A stretch of 12,685 nucleotides of DNA. Origin: Gammaproteobacteria bacterium (lineage in GTDB: Bacteria; Pseudomonadota; Gammaproteobacteria; Thiohalospirales; Thiohalospiraceae). Positions 1-7,436 of this stretch are shown one piece after another (position 1 is the first letter of the stretch; each line of letters starts with the position of its first letter). The stretch spans positions 1 through 12,685 of the forward strand of contig JABURU010000296.1 in assembly GCA_014762485.1 (NCBI GenBank), written 5' to 3'. The notes under the pieces were generated by a model. It did no database searches. It was not told where the DNA came from and saw only the letters and a program-made list of their open reading frames with translations. A program made the position numbers and the translations under genes.

Positions 1-1103
1 GTGTGTATGTAAATGGTGTGCGTTTTGATACAAAAGATCTCTTATCGGGAGATATCACCATAGATGGTATTACTGTCAATGAGTCTCAATTGACGGTAGG
101 GATGGTATTGGCTGTTAAGGGGGACTTTGGTGCGACCGATGGCAAGGCGACATCGATCGCTTATGAAAGTACCAGTTATGGTCCGGCAACAAATATATCG
201 GAATTTGATCGTAATAATCCTGACACGGGAACATTTAAATTGTTTGGTCAGACGGTTCATGTCACGCCGACTACTGTATTGGGTGGTCAATACAATAATG
301 GTGTAACGAAAGTCAGTTCATGGCAGGACATTTCGGGCATAGCCGATAACTCACTGTATATCGAAGTCAGTGGTTATCATGTGGATTCTGCGGCAGATAT
401 TCTGACAAATGAGATCTATGCAACTCGTATTGAGATAAAGGGTGACTGGACTGCAGGTAATGCGATTAAACTCAAGGGGTATGTAGATAGTGCAACCATG
501 GACAGTCTTGTTATTGCCGGTGAGCCGATCAGCGTTGATGCGTCGACTTATGCCAATAAATATGTCGAGGTAAAGGGTAACTATGACCCCATTGGAGGAT
601 TCAGCAGTCTTAATGTGCAGGAAAAGCCATATGGCCTTGTTGCTGAAGAGGGCGACGATATTGAACTGGAAGGGATAGTGACGAGTGACCTAGATGCTAA
701 TAACCAGTTCACTCTTAATGGGCAATTGGTTGTCATAGATGATAAAACAGAACTGGAAAATAACCTGCAATTAACTCATATTGTGCAAGGTGCTCATCTC
801 GAAGTGGAAGGTTATTTCTCCTCAGGCACTCTATATGCTGAGGAAATAGAGCCTGAGGATACTGGTGAAGAGTTTTCTGGCCAGGGTACTATCACCAATA
901 TGTCCAGTAGTCTGAAGAGTATTACAGTCAATGGTATTGTGTTATATGTGGATAACAACACGATTCTTAAAGATGATCGTAATGATTATCCTGAACAGAT
1001 GAACTACACACGTTTCGAATTCGATCAGTTTACAGACTATAAATATTATTATGATTCAATATCTGGCAAAAATATCGCGACAAAAATAATAATAAAAGAC
1101 TAA
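1..1103 (+). CDS. DUF5666-type repeat protein, 3' part (5' end outside window)
   Basis: The frame is open from the left edge (first full codon at 3) and stops at 1101-1103. The GTG at 3 is probably internal, because it falls inside a module that starts VNGVRF, a typical DUF5666 opening. About five divergent modules can be seen, counted from the first full codon: residues 1-54, 74-145, 154-205, 218-283 and 290-365. Each follows the same plan: a short beta strand, an NG turn, a V-x-V/D-x-x-T strand, then a G-x-x-L-E-V-x-G strand and a closing strand ending in an I-rich motif. This suggests a string of small beta-barrel (OB-like) domains. Proteins of this family are usually exported, often as lipoproteins, but the signal peptide would lie outside the window and cannot be checked. 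No catalytic motif is visible and the function is unknown. An intrinsic terminator follows 22 bases after the stop. Confidence 0.8.
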   Translation, partial: VYVNGVRFDTKDLLSGDITIDGITVNESQLTVGMVLAVKGDFGATDGKATSIAYESTSYGPATNISEFDRNNPDTGTFKLFGQTVHVTPTTVLGGQYNNGVTKVSSWQDISGIADNSLYIEVSGYHVDSAADILTNEIYATRIEIKGDWTAGNAIKLKGYVDSATMDSLVIAGEPISVDASTYANKYVEVKGNYDPIGGFSSLNVQEKPYGLVAEEGDDIELEGIVTSDLDANNQFTLNGQLVVIDDKTELENNLQLTHIVQGAHLEVEGYFSSGTLYAEEIEPEDTGEEFSGQGTITNMSSSLKSITVNGIVLYVDNNTILKDDRNDYPEQMNYTRFEFDQFTDYKYYYDSISGKNIATKIIIKD

Positions 1104-1125
1104 GTATCGCGAAATAATAAAACCA

Positions 1126-1157
1126 GGCGGCAATCCTGTTGGGTTGCTGCCTTTTTT
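1126..1157 (+). terminator. Intrinsic terminator after the DUF5666 gene
   Basis: GGCGGCAA (1126-1133) pairs with TTGCTGCC (1144-1151), an 8-bp stem with one G-U pair and a 10-base loop. Six T residues follow at 1152-1157. It separates the DUF5666 gene from the kinase gene. Confidence 0.85.
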
Positions 1158-1163
1158 ATTGCC

Positions 1164-1193
1164 TTGCAGAAAGGCATCCATCACCGTTACCAT
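1164..1193 (+). promoter_or_regulatory. Possible sigma70 promoter of the kinase gene
   Basis: A TTGCAG (1164-1169) and a TACCAT (1188-1193) are separated by 18 bases. The -10 is weak (4 of 6 consensus bases). It is placed just after the upstream terminator and gives a leader of about 25 bases, which fits the strong ribosome binding site AGGAG at 1213-1217. The call rests on position and weak consensus only. Confidence 0.35.
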
Positions 1194-1224
1194 AGCGCAT
1201 CAGAAAATATTCAGGAGAGAGTGA

Positions 1225-2157
1225 ATGTCCGCTTTGATCTGTGGCTCTTATGCCTATGACAACATTATGGTTTTTCAGGATCAGTTTAAAAACCATATCC
1301 TGCCGGATAAGGTACATATTCTAAACGTCTCTTTCCTGGTTCCCGATATGCGGCGTGAGTTTGGTGGCTGTGCCGGGAATATTGCTTATAACCTGAAGCT
1401 GTTGGGTGGTGAACCGTTGCCAATGGCAACCGTCGGTACCGATTTTGAGCCTTATGCACAGTGGATGGATGACTGTGGTATCAGTCGAGAGCATATCAAG
1501 GTGATTGATAATACCTTCACCGGGCAGGCCTTTATTACTACCGATATGGATGATAACCAGATCACGGCTTTCCATCCCGGCGCGATGGGGATGTCTCACG
1601 AAAATCGTGTACAGGAAGCCAAGTCTGCCAGGGTTGGTATTGTCTCTCCTGATGGGCGTGATGGCATGATTCAACATGCGGCCCAGTTTGCCGATGCCGA
1701 TATTCCGTTTATCTTTGATCCCGGCCAGGGCATGCCGATGTTTGATGGTGATGATCTATTACGCTTTATGGATCAGGCGACTTATGCCACACTAAATGAT
1801 TACGAGGCTCAGCTACTGGAAGATCGTACCGGTAAGTCACTGGAAGAGTTATCCAGCCTGGTGAGCGCCTTGATCGTGACTCGTGGTGGTGAAGGCTCCA
1901 ATATCTACCTGGATGGTGAATACATCACGATTCCAACGGTGAAGATTTCTGCCGCGGTGGATCCAACGGGTTGTGGCGATGCTTACCGGGCCGGCCTGTT
2001 GTACGGTTTGATGAATGATATGGACTGGGAAACCACTGGCCGAATTGCTTCACTGATTGGTGGCATCAAGATAGAACATCATGGTACCCAGAATCATTCG
2101 TTTGAAATGGATGAATTTAAAGATCGCTTTAAGGAAAATTTTGGTTATACCTTCTAA
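1225..2157 (+). CDS. PfkB-family kinase, probable nucleoside (adenosine-type) kinase
   Basis: A 310-residue ribokinase/PfkB-fold kinase expected to phosphorylate a sugar or nucleoside with ATP in the cytoplasm. The N-terminal substrate region has the glycine motif FGGCAGNIAYN (46-56). Residues N191-E194 form the NxxE motif that helps bind Mg-phosphate. The PfkB signature DPTGCGDAYRAG lies at 246-257, with D252 as the expected catalytic base in the GxGD anion hole. The FGGCAGNIA and DNQITAFHPGA (110-120) segments resemble the nucleoside kinases of the MJ0406/Burkholderia type more than ribokinase or fructokinase, so adenosine, inosine or guanosine is my preferred substrate. That is inference. 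The ATG is supported by AGGAG seven bases upstream. The gene stands alone between two terminators. It could also be a carbohydrate kinase of unknown specificity. Confidence 0.88.
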   Translation: MSALICGSYAYDNIMVFQDQFKNHILPDKVHILNVSFLVPDMRREFGGCAGNIAYNLKLLGGEPLPMATVGTDFEPYAQWMDDCGISREHIKVIDNTFTGQAFITTDMDDNQITAFHPGAMGMSHENRVQEAKSARVGIVSPDGRDGMIQHAAQFADADIPFIFDPGQGMPMFDGDDLLRFMDQATYATLNDYEAQLLEDRTGKSLEELSSLVSALIVTRGGEGSNIYLDGEYITIPTVKISAAVDPTGCGDAYRAGLLYGLMNDMDWETTGRIASLIGGIKIEHHGTQNHSFEMDEFKDRFKENFGYTF

Positions 2158-2173
2158 CAGGTAGGTACTAGAG

Positions 2174-2202
2174 AAAAAGGGAGCTATATAGCTCCCTTTT
2201 TT
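2174..2202. terminator. Bidirectional terminator between convergent genes
   Basis: GGGAGCTATATAGCTCCC (2179-2196) is a perfect 18-base palindrome. It is preceded by five A (2174-2178) and followed by six T (2197-2202), so each strand gives a hairpin with a U tract. It lies 16 bases after the kinase stop and 37 bases beyond the stop of the convergent rhodanese gene, so it can end both transcripts. Confidence 0.88.
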
Positions 2203-2239
2203 ATTCAAGGCAAAGTAGTGGTAGCCAACCAATAGTGAA

Positions 2240-2638
2240 TTAATATTCACCTTCTTTGAATACCGGCTTACTTTCATGTTCCCAGGCGGTATAGCCACCG
2301 GCCAGGCTATAGACCTCACCATATCCCATGTCCTGCAGGGTCTTGGCCGCCATGGCACTACGGCCGCCGGTGGCACAGTAAACGGCAATCGGGCGGTTAC
2401 GCGCTTCACGCAGGGTGTCGTTACTTTTTGGGTAGTTCAAATCGGCCGCGGCCTCAAGGATACCGCGAGGTATCAGCAGCGCATGCTTTAAGTGGCCGTG
2501 CATGAATTCACCGGGCTCGCGCACATCTACAACCAGCAGGTTTTCTTTATCATCCTGCATCTTTAATAATTCATCGGTGGATACTTCAGTGACCTGGCCT
2601 TTGGCCTCCATCACAAAATCCATTAAACCTTTCGACAT
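2240..2638 (-). CDS. Single-domain rhodanese-like sulfurtransferase
   Basis: A 132-residue protein made of one rhodanese domain. Residues 36-45 (VVDVREPGEF) are the conserved first rhodanese motif and 54-60 hold the IPRG segment. The active-site loop is CATGGRS (88-94), with C88 as the persulfide-carrying cysteine and G-G-R-S forming the anion cradle. The closing GGYTAW motif is at 114-119. A six-residue loop starting at Cys is typical of sulfur-transferring (not phosphatase-type) rhodaneses. There is no signal peptide, so it is probably cytoplasmic and passes sulfane sulfur to an acceptor that cannot be named here. The start is supported by GGGAG about six bases upstream. It is the second gene after the DUF255 protein on the same strand, separated by 72 bases with no obvious terminator. 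Confidence 0.92.
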   Translation of the reverse strand: MSKGLMDFVMEAKGQVTEVSTDELLKMQDDKENLLVVDVREPGEFMHGHLKHALLIPRGILEAAADLNYPKSNDTLREARNRPIAVYCATGGRSAMAAKTLQDMGYGEVYSLAGGYTAWEHESKPVFKEGEY

Positions 2639-2710
2639 TTGGGACTCCCATGGGTCATGACTGCACGTACCGCTTACAGTACTTTGATAAAGGGTGAAAT
2701 TATTCTCTTA

Positions 2711-4765
2711 TCATCGGCTCGATGCAAGTGTCTGTTGCCACTGTTCAAACTCATCAATGGCTGGCTGGCAGGAGCTGCCGTCGCAGATCCAGGCGCGACA
2801 CTCTTCGTGGCCAGCTTTTTCATCCAGTAGCCCCGGCAACGCGGATTTCTTGGTCGCGATGGCGTAACATTGACGACGGGGCTGGTATTCTTCTCGCGTG
2901 ATGGCAAACCACTTTTCCAGTTCCTTCCCCTGGCCGCGTAAAATAATGGTTTCAGTTGGGTATAACCACTCTTCCAGCGCGTGCAGCAGGCTGCTGTGAT
3001 TATGCGGTAGCTGTGAGGCGGCTTCCCATGTGCCTTTGAGGCACTGTTCAGCTGCCTGTAGATAGTCGCGACGTCCCAATAGGTGTCCCAGTCTTTGCAG
3101 GGCGTAGGCGGCAATGCCGTTCCCTGAGGGGATGGACTCATCCATACTGGGCTTGGTGCGATGGATCAGTGTTTCATGATCGTCGGCGGTAAAGTAGAAA
3201 GCGCCCTTGGTATGATCCCAGAAGTGAGTTAACAGCGTGTCTGCCAGCTCAATGGCGAAGCGGCAGTCTTTTGTGCGCCAGTGCGCCTGTAGCAGGGCGA
3301 GCAAGGCATCCAGCAGGTAGGCATAATCATCGAGGTAGGCCTGTAGCCGTGCCTGGCCATCTTTATAGCTTGCCAACAGGCGGCCGTTTTTCCACAGGTT
3401 TGCGTGTATGAAGTCTATGGCTTGTTGCGCGGCCTGTAAAAAGTCATCGCGTTTCAGGCGATAGGCAGCATTGGCCAGGCCCTTGATAGCCAGCCCGTTC
3501 CATGAGGTGAGGATCTTCTCATCTATGTGGGGTTGAGTACGTGCCTGTCTGGCTTGATATAACTTCTCTTTTGCCGAAGCGAGCCGTTGCTGAACATCGG
3601 TAATATGTAAACTTAATTGTTCTGCTACCTGCTCCGGTGAGACACACATGTGTGGGTACCAGTTGCCCTCAAAATTTGCCTCACGGTCAAAACCGTAGAC
3701 AGGAGCAAAGACGACATACTCGTTGTTATCCAGCAGTTGTTTTACGTCATCTGGCTGCCAGACATAGAATTTGCCTTCTTCACCCTCGGTATCGGCATCT
3801 TGTGCGGAATAGAAGCCTCCTTCAGATGAGCGCATTTCAGCCAATAGCCAGCTCCCAGTCTCTTCGGTAATTCGTCTGAAGACAGGATCATTCGTGGCGG
3901 CCCAGGCATTGGCATAAAGTGATAGTAACTGGCCATTGTCATAGAGCATTTTTTCGAAGTGGGGAATCATCCACATGTCGTCGGTAGAATATCGGCAAAA
4001 GCCGCTACCTAGTTGGTCATAGATGCCGCCCGATGCCATGGCATGTAATGCAATATGGACGAGTTCCCGTGCCCGGCTATCTTCATGCCCCTCGGATTTA
4101 GTGTGCTGCCAGTGGCGCAAAAGTCGCTCGATAAATGTCGGGTGTGGGAATTTGGGGGCCTTGCCAAAGCCACCGTATTGTTGATCAAAGGCCTTTTCCA
4201 GCTCACGGCGGCAGGTATCCAGTGGCGTGGTGGTGAGCGTCGCGTGTAAATCGCCCACACGGTTGGTATTTTCCAGTGCTTCTAACAGGGACTGGTTTTG
4301 CTCGGCTATGGCCTCGCCTTGCTGATGATAGGCATCGGAAGTTTGTAGCAATATATCCCGGAAGGTGGGCATGTTGTATTTGGGCTCTTTGGGAAAATAG
4401 GTCCCGGCAAAATAGGGAAGCTGATCCGGGGTGAGAAACACGGTCAGTGGCCAGCCCCCGGGACGCTGGGCCAATAACTGGTGGGCCAGTTGATAAATCT
4501 TGTCGAGATCCGGGCGCTCTTCCCGGTCCACCTTGATGTTAATAAACCGCTCATTCATCAGCTCCGCCGTGGCCGGATCTTCAAATGACTCATGCGCCAT
4601 GACATGGCACCAGTGACAGGCGGAATAGCCGATTGATAATAGTATCGGTTTACCTTGCTGACGTGCCAAATCCAGTGTCTCGCCATTCCATGGGTGCCAG
4701 TCAACGGGATTATGCCTATGTTGCTGTAGATAAGGGCTGGTTTCAGTCGCAAGTTGGTTGGGCAT
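2711..4765 (-). CDS. DUF255 (YyaL/SPATA20-like) thioredoxin-fold protein
   Basis: At 684 residues this is a full-length member of the YyaL/spermatogenesis-associated protein 20 family (usual length near 690). The N-terminal thioredoxin-like domain starts with the family hallmark SPYLQQHRHNPVDW (10-23) and carries a CHWC dithiol motif at 50-53, followed by the family block KVDREERPDLDKIY (78-91). The rest is the family's alpha/alpha-barrel domain, with GGFGKAPKFPHPTF (198-211) and HFEKMLYDNGQL (269-280), resembling N-acylglucosamine 2-epimerase and glycoside hydrolase folds. The physiological reaction is not established for the family, and a redox role is only suggested by the CxxC. No signal peptide is present. 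The start fits the family N-terminus, although the upstream GGA is a weak ribosome binding site. It heads a short - strand unit with the rhodanese. Confidence 0.93.
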   Translation of the reverse strand: MPNQLATETSPYLQQHRHNPVDWHPWNGETLDLARQQGKPILLSIGYSACHWCHVMAHESFEDPATAELMNERFINIKVDREERPDLDKIYQLAHQLLAQRPGGWPLTVFLTPDQLPYFAGTYFPKEPKYNMPTFRDILLQTSDAYHQQGEAIAEQNQSLLEALENTNRVGDLHATLTTTPLDTCRRELEKAFDQQYGGFGKAPKFPHPTFIERLLRHWQHTKSEGHEDSRARELVHIALHAMASGGIYDQLGSGFCRYSTDDMWMIPHFEKMLYDNGQLLSLYANAWAATNDPVFRRITEETGSWLLAEMRSSEGGFYSAQDADTEGEEGKFYVWQPDDVKQLLDNNEYVVFAPVYGFDREANFEGNWYPHMCVSPEQVAEQLSLHITDVQQRLASAKEKLYQARQARTQPHIDEKILTSWNGLAIKGLANAAYRLKRDDFLQAAQQAIDFIHANLWKNGRLLASYKDGQARLQAYLDDYAYLLDALLALLQAHWRTKDCRFAIELADTLLTHFWDHTKGAFYFTADDHETLIHRTKPSMDESIPSGNGIAAYALQRLGHLLGRRDYLQAAEQCLKGTWEAASQLPHNHSSLLHALEEWLYPTETIILRGQGKELEKWFAITREEYQPRRQCYAIATKKSALPGLLDEKAGHEECRAWICDGSSCQPAIDEFEQWQQTLASSR

Positions 4766-4798
4766 GGAAAAATCCAGAGTTAATGAGTCAACTATCGA

Positions 4799-4828
4799 AG
4801 TGTACGAATTTTTTTAATTTCATGACAA
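4799..4828 (-). promoter_or_regulatory. Probable sigma70 promoter of the DUF255 gene
   Basis: Read on the minus strand, TTGTCA (4828-4823, 5 of 6 consensus) and TACACT (4804-4799, 4 of 6) are 18 bases apart. Transcription would begin near 4792, giving a leader of about 27 bases. The surrounding sequence is AT-rich and non-coding. Confidence 0.5.
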
Positions 4829-4863
4829 TTAAGTACTATAAATCACTAAAACCAGTAAGGTTA

Positions 4864-4891
4864 TTGAAAATTTTTGTGAACTGGTTATTAT
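4864..4891 (+). promoter_or_regulatory. Probable sigma70 promoter of the receiver gene
   Basis: TTGAAA (4864-4869) and TATTAT (4886-4891, 5 of 6 consensus) are 16 bases apart. The expected start of transcription near 4898 lies only six bases before the upstream GTG at 4904. This favours the downstream GTG at 4952 as the true translation start of the receiver gene. Confidence 0.5.
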
Positions 4892-4951
4892 TCGCGCCTC
4901 CTTGTGATCCTATATTATTTATTTAACGATAAAAAAATATGTTGGTGGAAA

Positions 4952-5371
4952 GTGTCGACCTCAGTACTTTACATTGAAGATAGTCATGTAAACCATATGG
5001 TGATGGAGCGTATGATCCTGTCGCGCCCCGGTTTTGATTATCAGCATGCCAGTACTGGTCAGCGTGGCCTGGATATCCTGGAGAACATGGCGCCTGACAT
5101 CGTGTTATTAGATATGAACCTGCCGGATATGCATGGCATGGATGTATACCGTCAAATTCGACAAAATCCCTCACTCTCTACTATCCCGGTTATTGCCGTT
5201 TCTGCCGACGCGATGAGGCATGATGTCAAAGCCGCTATTAAGCAGGGGCTTAGTGCCTATGTTACCAAGCCGGTAAAAATGGATAGCTTTCTCGATAATA
5301 TGGATGCCGTTTTAGCCAGACACCGTTCTAAACAGTCCCCTATCCATCACGATTCCTCCCAGTGTTTCTGA
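4952..5371 (+). CDS. Stand-alone receiver-domain response regulator
   Basis: From the GTG at 4952 this is a 139-residue protein containing only a CheY-like receiver. The acidic pair is E9-D10 (in VLYIED), the phosphorylated aspartate is D54 (in VLLDMNLP), the conserved Ser/Thr is S84 and the invariant lysine is K106 (in VTKPV). No DNA-binding or enzymatic output domain follows, only a short His/Ser-rich tail. The frame is open upstream to a GTG at 4904, but that version adds 16 residues unlike a receiver, lies almost at the predicted transcription start and has no ribosome binding site. GGTGG sits close (3 bases) to the chosen GTG. The VLYIED and AVSADAM motifs resemble the C-terminal receivers of hybrid kinases more than CheY. 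It probably relays phosphate to or from a separate kinase or phosphotransfer protein. It lies 38 bases before the methyltransferase gene. Confidence 0.87.
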   Translation: MSTSVLYIEDSHVNHMVMERMILSRPGFDYQHASTGQRGLDILENMAPDIVLLDMNLPDMHGMDVYRQIRQNPSLSTIPVIAVSADAMRHDVKAAIKQGLSAYVTKPVKMDSFLDNMDAVLARHRSKQSPIHHDSSQCF

Positions 5372-5376
5372 TATGA

Positions 5377-5401
5377 TCCAGTGCCAAATATCTGCACTGG
5401 A
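5377..5401 (+). other. Stable hairpin just before the methyltransferase start
   Basis: TCCAGTGC (5377-5384) and GCACTGGA (5394-5401) form a perfect 8-bp stem with a 9-base loop. It starts five bases after the receiver stop and ends eight bases before the ATG at 5410. There is no T tract, so it is not a normal intrinsic terminator. It could protect an RNA end or affect initiation at the following gene. That role is inferred. Confidence 0.5.
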
Positions 5402-5409
5402 ACTGAGGC

Positions 5410-6603
5410 ATGTCGGCAGCACTTTATCTAAAAAAACACGAAGAGAAGCGTCTGAAAGGCGGGCACCTGTGGATTTATTCCAATGAAATCGATAGTAAAC
5501 GTAGTCCGTTAAAACAGTTTCAGCCTGGCCAGCAGGTCACGGTATTTAGTGACGCCAATAAGCCCCTGGGCAATGCCTACATCAACCCCCAAACCCTGAT
5601 TTCCGCTCGCCTGTTTAGCCGTGATGCCGAGATGTGGTTAGATCGCTCCTTGCTGGTTCATCGTCTAAAGGTAGCGCTGTCGCTGCGGGAACGTCTATTC
5701 GCCAAGCCGTTTTATCGGCTGATACATGGAGATAGCGATAACCTGCCAGGGCTGGTGGTGGACCGCTTTGCTGACTACCTGGTGGTACAGATCACGACGG
5801 CAGGCATGGAGGCGGTACGAGAGGCGATCATCGAAGCCCTCGATAAGGTCATCAAGCCACAGGCGATCCTGTTTAAAAATGACGTTGGTGTACGCCAGCT
5901 GGAAGGTTTGAACCAATCGGTTGAAGTGGTGATGGGCGAGTTCCCTGAGCAGCTGGAGCTGGAAGAGAATGATACCCGTTTTGTTGTCACGCCATTGACC
6001 GGCCAAAAGACCGGCTGGTTTTATGATCACCGCATGAACCGTGCTCGCATGATGGAGTACGTTAGTGGCAAAAGGGTACTGGATCTATTTAGTTATGTAG
6101 GCGGCTGGGGCATCCAGGCTGCCAGGGCCGGAGCCGAGGATGTGCTGTGTGTGGATGCCTCTGAAGGGGCGCTGGAGCAGATGCATGCCAGTGCCAGCCT
6201 GAATGGGCTGGATGAAAAAGTCGCCAGTCTGCAGGGGGATGTCTTTGAGGCCCTGAAGGCCTTGCGTGCTGACAGGGAACGATTTGATGTGGTCATCCTT
6301 GATCCCCCTGCATTTATCAAGCGCAAGAAGGATATGGCAAAAGGGGAGCAAGCCTACGAACGGGTAAACCGTATGGCGATGCAGGTCTTGAACAAGGATG
6401 GTATCCTGATTTCGGCCTCCTGCTCGCATCATTTACACCGTGATCGTCTACCCGAGTTAATGCTTAAGGCGGCTCGGCATGTAGATCGAGACATGCAATT
6501 ATTGGAAGAAGGTCACCAGGGACCGGATCATCCCATCCATCCGGCGATTCCTGAAACTCGATATATAAAAAGTTTTACCGCCCGTGTTTTACCGGTGCGA
6601 TAA
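5410..6603 (+). CDS. Class I SAM-dependent rRNA methyltransferase, RlmI family
   Basis: A 397-residue member of COG1092, almost the same length as E. coli RlmI (396), which makes m5C1962 in 23S rRNA. The N-terminal PUA-type RNA-binding region spans about 1-75, and a linking domain with YRLIHGDSDNLPGLVVDRF is at 102-120. The Rossmann methyltransferase part opens with GQKTGWFYDHR (198-208). The SAM motif I is VLDLFSYVGGWGI (223-235), motif IV is DPPAFIK (298-304), and the motif VI cysteine expected to attack the base is C338 in ASCSHH. The DPP plus SCS pair is the mark of m5C RNA methyltransferases. The protein differs from E. coli RlmI at several points, so it could be a sister group with the same or a nearby target, and I leave the symbol blank. 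It is followed after 38 bases by thyA on the same strand. Confidence 0.92.
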   Translation: MSAALYLKKHEEKRLKGGHLWIYSNEIDSKRSPLKQFQPGQQVTVFSDANKPLGNAYINPQTLISARLFSRDAEMWLDRSLLVHRLKVALSLRERLFAKPFYRLIHGDSDNLPGLVVDRFADYLVVQITTAGMEAVREAIIEALDKVIKPQAILFKNDVGVRQLEGLNQSVEVVMGEFPEQLELEENDTRFVVTPLTGQKTGWFYDHRMNRARMMEYVSGKRVLDLFSYVGGWGIQAARAGAEDVLCVDASEGALEQMHASASLNGLDEKVASLQGDVFEALKALRADRERFDVVILDPPAFIKRKKDMAKGEQAYERVNRMAMQVLNKDGILISASCSHHLHRDRLPELMLKAARHVDRDMQLLEEGHQGPDHPIHPAIPETRYIKSFTARVLPVR

Positions 6604-6641
6604 AACACTAAGGACAGTAAAGATAAATTTCAGGTAGAAGT

Positions 6642-7436
6642 ATGAAGCAGTATTTAGATTTGATGCGCCATGTGCGCAATACCGGGGTAAAAAAGGAAGA
6701 TCGTACCGGCACCGGTACCGTTAGTGTTTTTGGTTACCAGATGCGCTTTGATTTAAGTGAAGGGTTTCCCGTGGTGACCACCAAAAAGTTACACCTTCGC
6801 TCGATTATTCATGAGCTGTTATGGTTTCTAAAAGGTGATACCAATATTCAGTATCTTAAAGACAATGGTGTGTCGATATGGGATGAATGGGCCGATGAGA
6901 ATGGTAACCTGGGGCCGGTTTACGGTTCACAGTGGCGCTCATGGCCCACACCTGCTGGTGAGCATATCGATCAAATCAGTCAGGTTGTAGAGCAACTAAA
7001 GAATAATCCGGATTCACGTCGTATTATTGTCAGTGCCTGGAATGTGGCTGAAATTGAAAACATGGCCTTGCCACCGTGTCATGCCTTTTTCCAGTTTTAT
7101 GTTGCGGATGGAAAGTTATCCTGCCAGTTATACCAGCGCAGTGCCGATATTTTCCTCGGTGTACCCTTCAATATTGCCTCTTATGCTTTACTAACGATGA
7201 TGATGGCTCAGGTGGTGGGATTACAACCTGGTGATTTTATTCATACTCTGGGTGATGCACATCTGTACCTGAACCACCTGGAGCAGACGGATTTGCAATT
7301 AAGCCGAGAACCACATCCATTGCCGACGATGAAGATCAATCCTGATGTGAAAGGTATCTTTGATTTCAAGTTTGAAGATTTTGAGTTGGTTGGTTATGAA
7401 TCACATCCGCATATTAAAGGTGCTGTTGCCGTATGA
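6642..7436 (+). CDS. thyA: Thymidylate synthase ThyA
   Basis: A 264-residue thymidylate synthase, the same length as E. coli ThyA. It converts dUMP and 5,10-methylene-tetrahydrofolate to dTMP and dihydrofolate in the cytoplasm. The phosphate-binding R21 lies in the DRTGTGT motif (20-26) and W80-W83 lies in the conserved SIWDEWA block. The nucleophile is C146 in LPPCHAFFQFYV, followed by the RSAD motif (phosphate-binding Arg and Ser) and the N-x-A-S-Y-A segment that contacts the uracil ring. All key residues look intact. The ATG is preceded by AGG in a purine-rich stretch at a normal distance. Its TGA stop overlaps the ATG of folA (ATGA), which implies coupled translation of the enzyme that makes dihydrofolate and the one that recycles it. 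Confidence 0.98.
   Translation: MKQYLDLMRHVRNTGVKKEDRTGTGTVSVFGYQMRFDLSEGFPVVTTKKLHLRSIIHELLWFLKGDTNIQYLKDNGVSIWDEWADENGNLGPVYGSQWRSWPTPAGEHIDQISQVVEQLKNNPDSRRIIVSAWNVAEIENMALPPCHAFFQFYVADGKLSCQLYQRSADIFLGVPFNIASYALLTMMMAQVVGLQPGDFIHTLGDAHLYLNHLEQTDLQLSREPHPLPTMKINPDVKGIFDFKFEDFELVGYESHPHIKGAVAV

Noticed and set aside
2647..2654. CCCATGGG palindrome near the rhodanese start
   Set aside because: It is only eight bases long, a common restriction-site-like sequence, and has no T tract or repeats around it that would make it a terminator or operator.
4904..4951. Upstream GTG start of the receiver gene
   Set aside because: It lies only about six bases after the predicted transcription start, lacks a ribosome binding site and adds 16 residues unlike a receiver. 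The GTG at 4952 puts the phosphorylated aspartate at 54 and lysine at 106, as usual for this fold.
5695..6030. Antisense open frame of 111 codons opposite the methyltransferase gene
   Set aside because: The sense strand encodes a clear enzyme with all motifs, and the antisense product shows no domain or start signal. The same applies to the other antisense frames inside thyA, folA, the kinase and the DUF255 gene.
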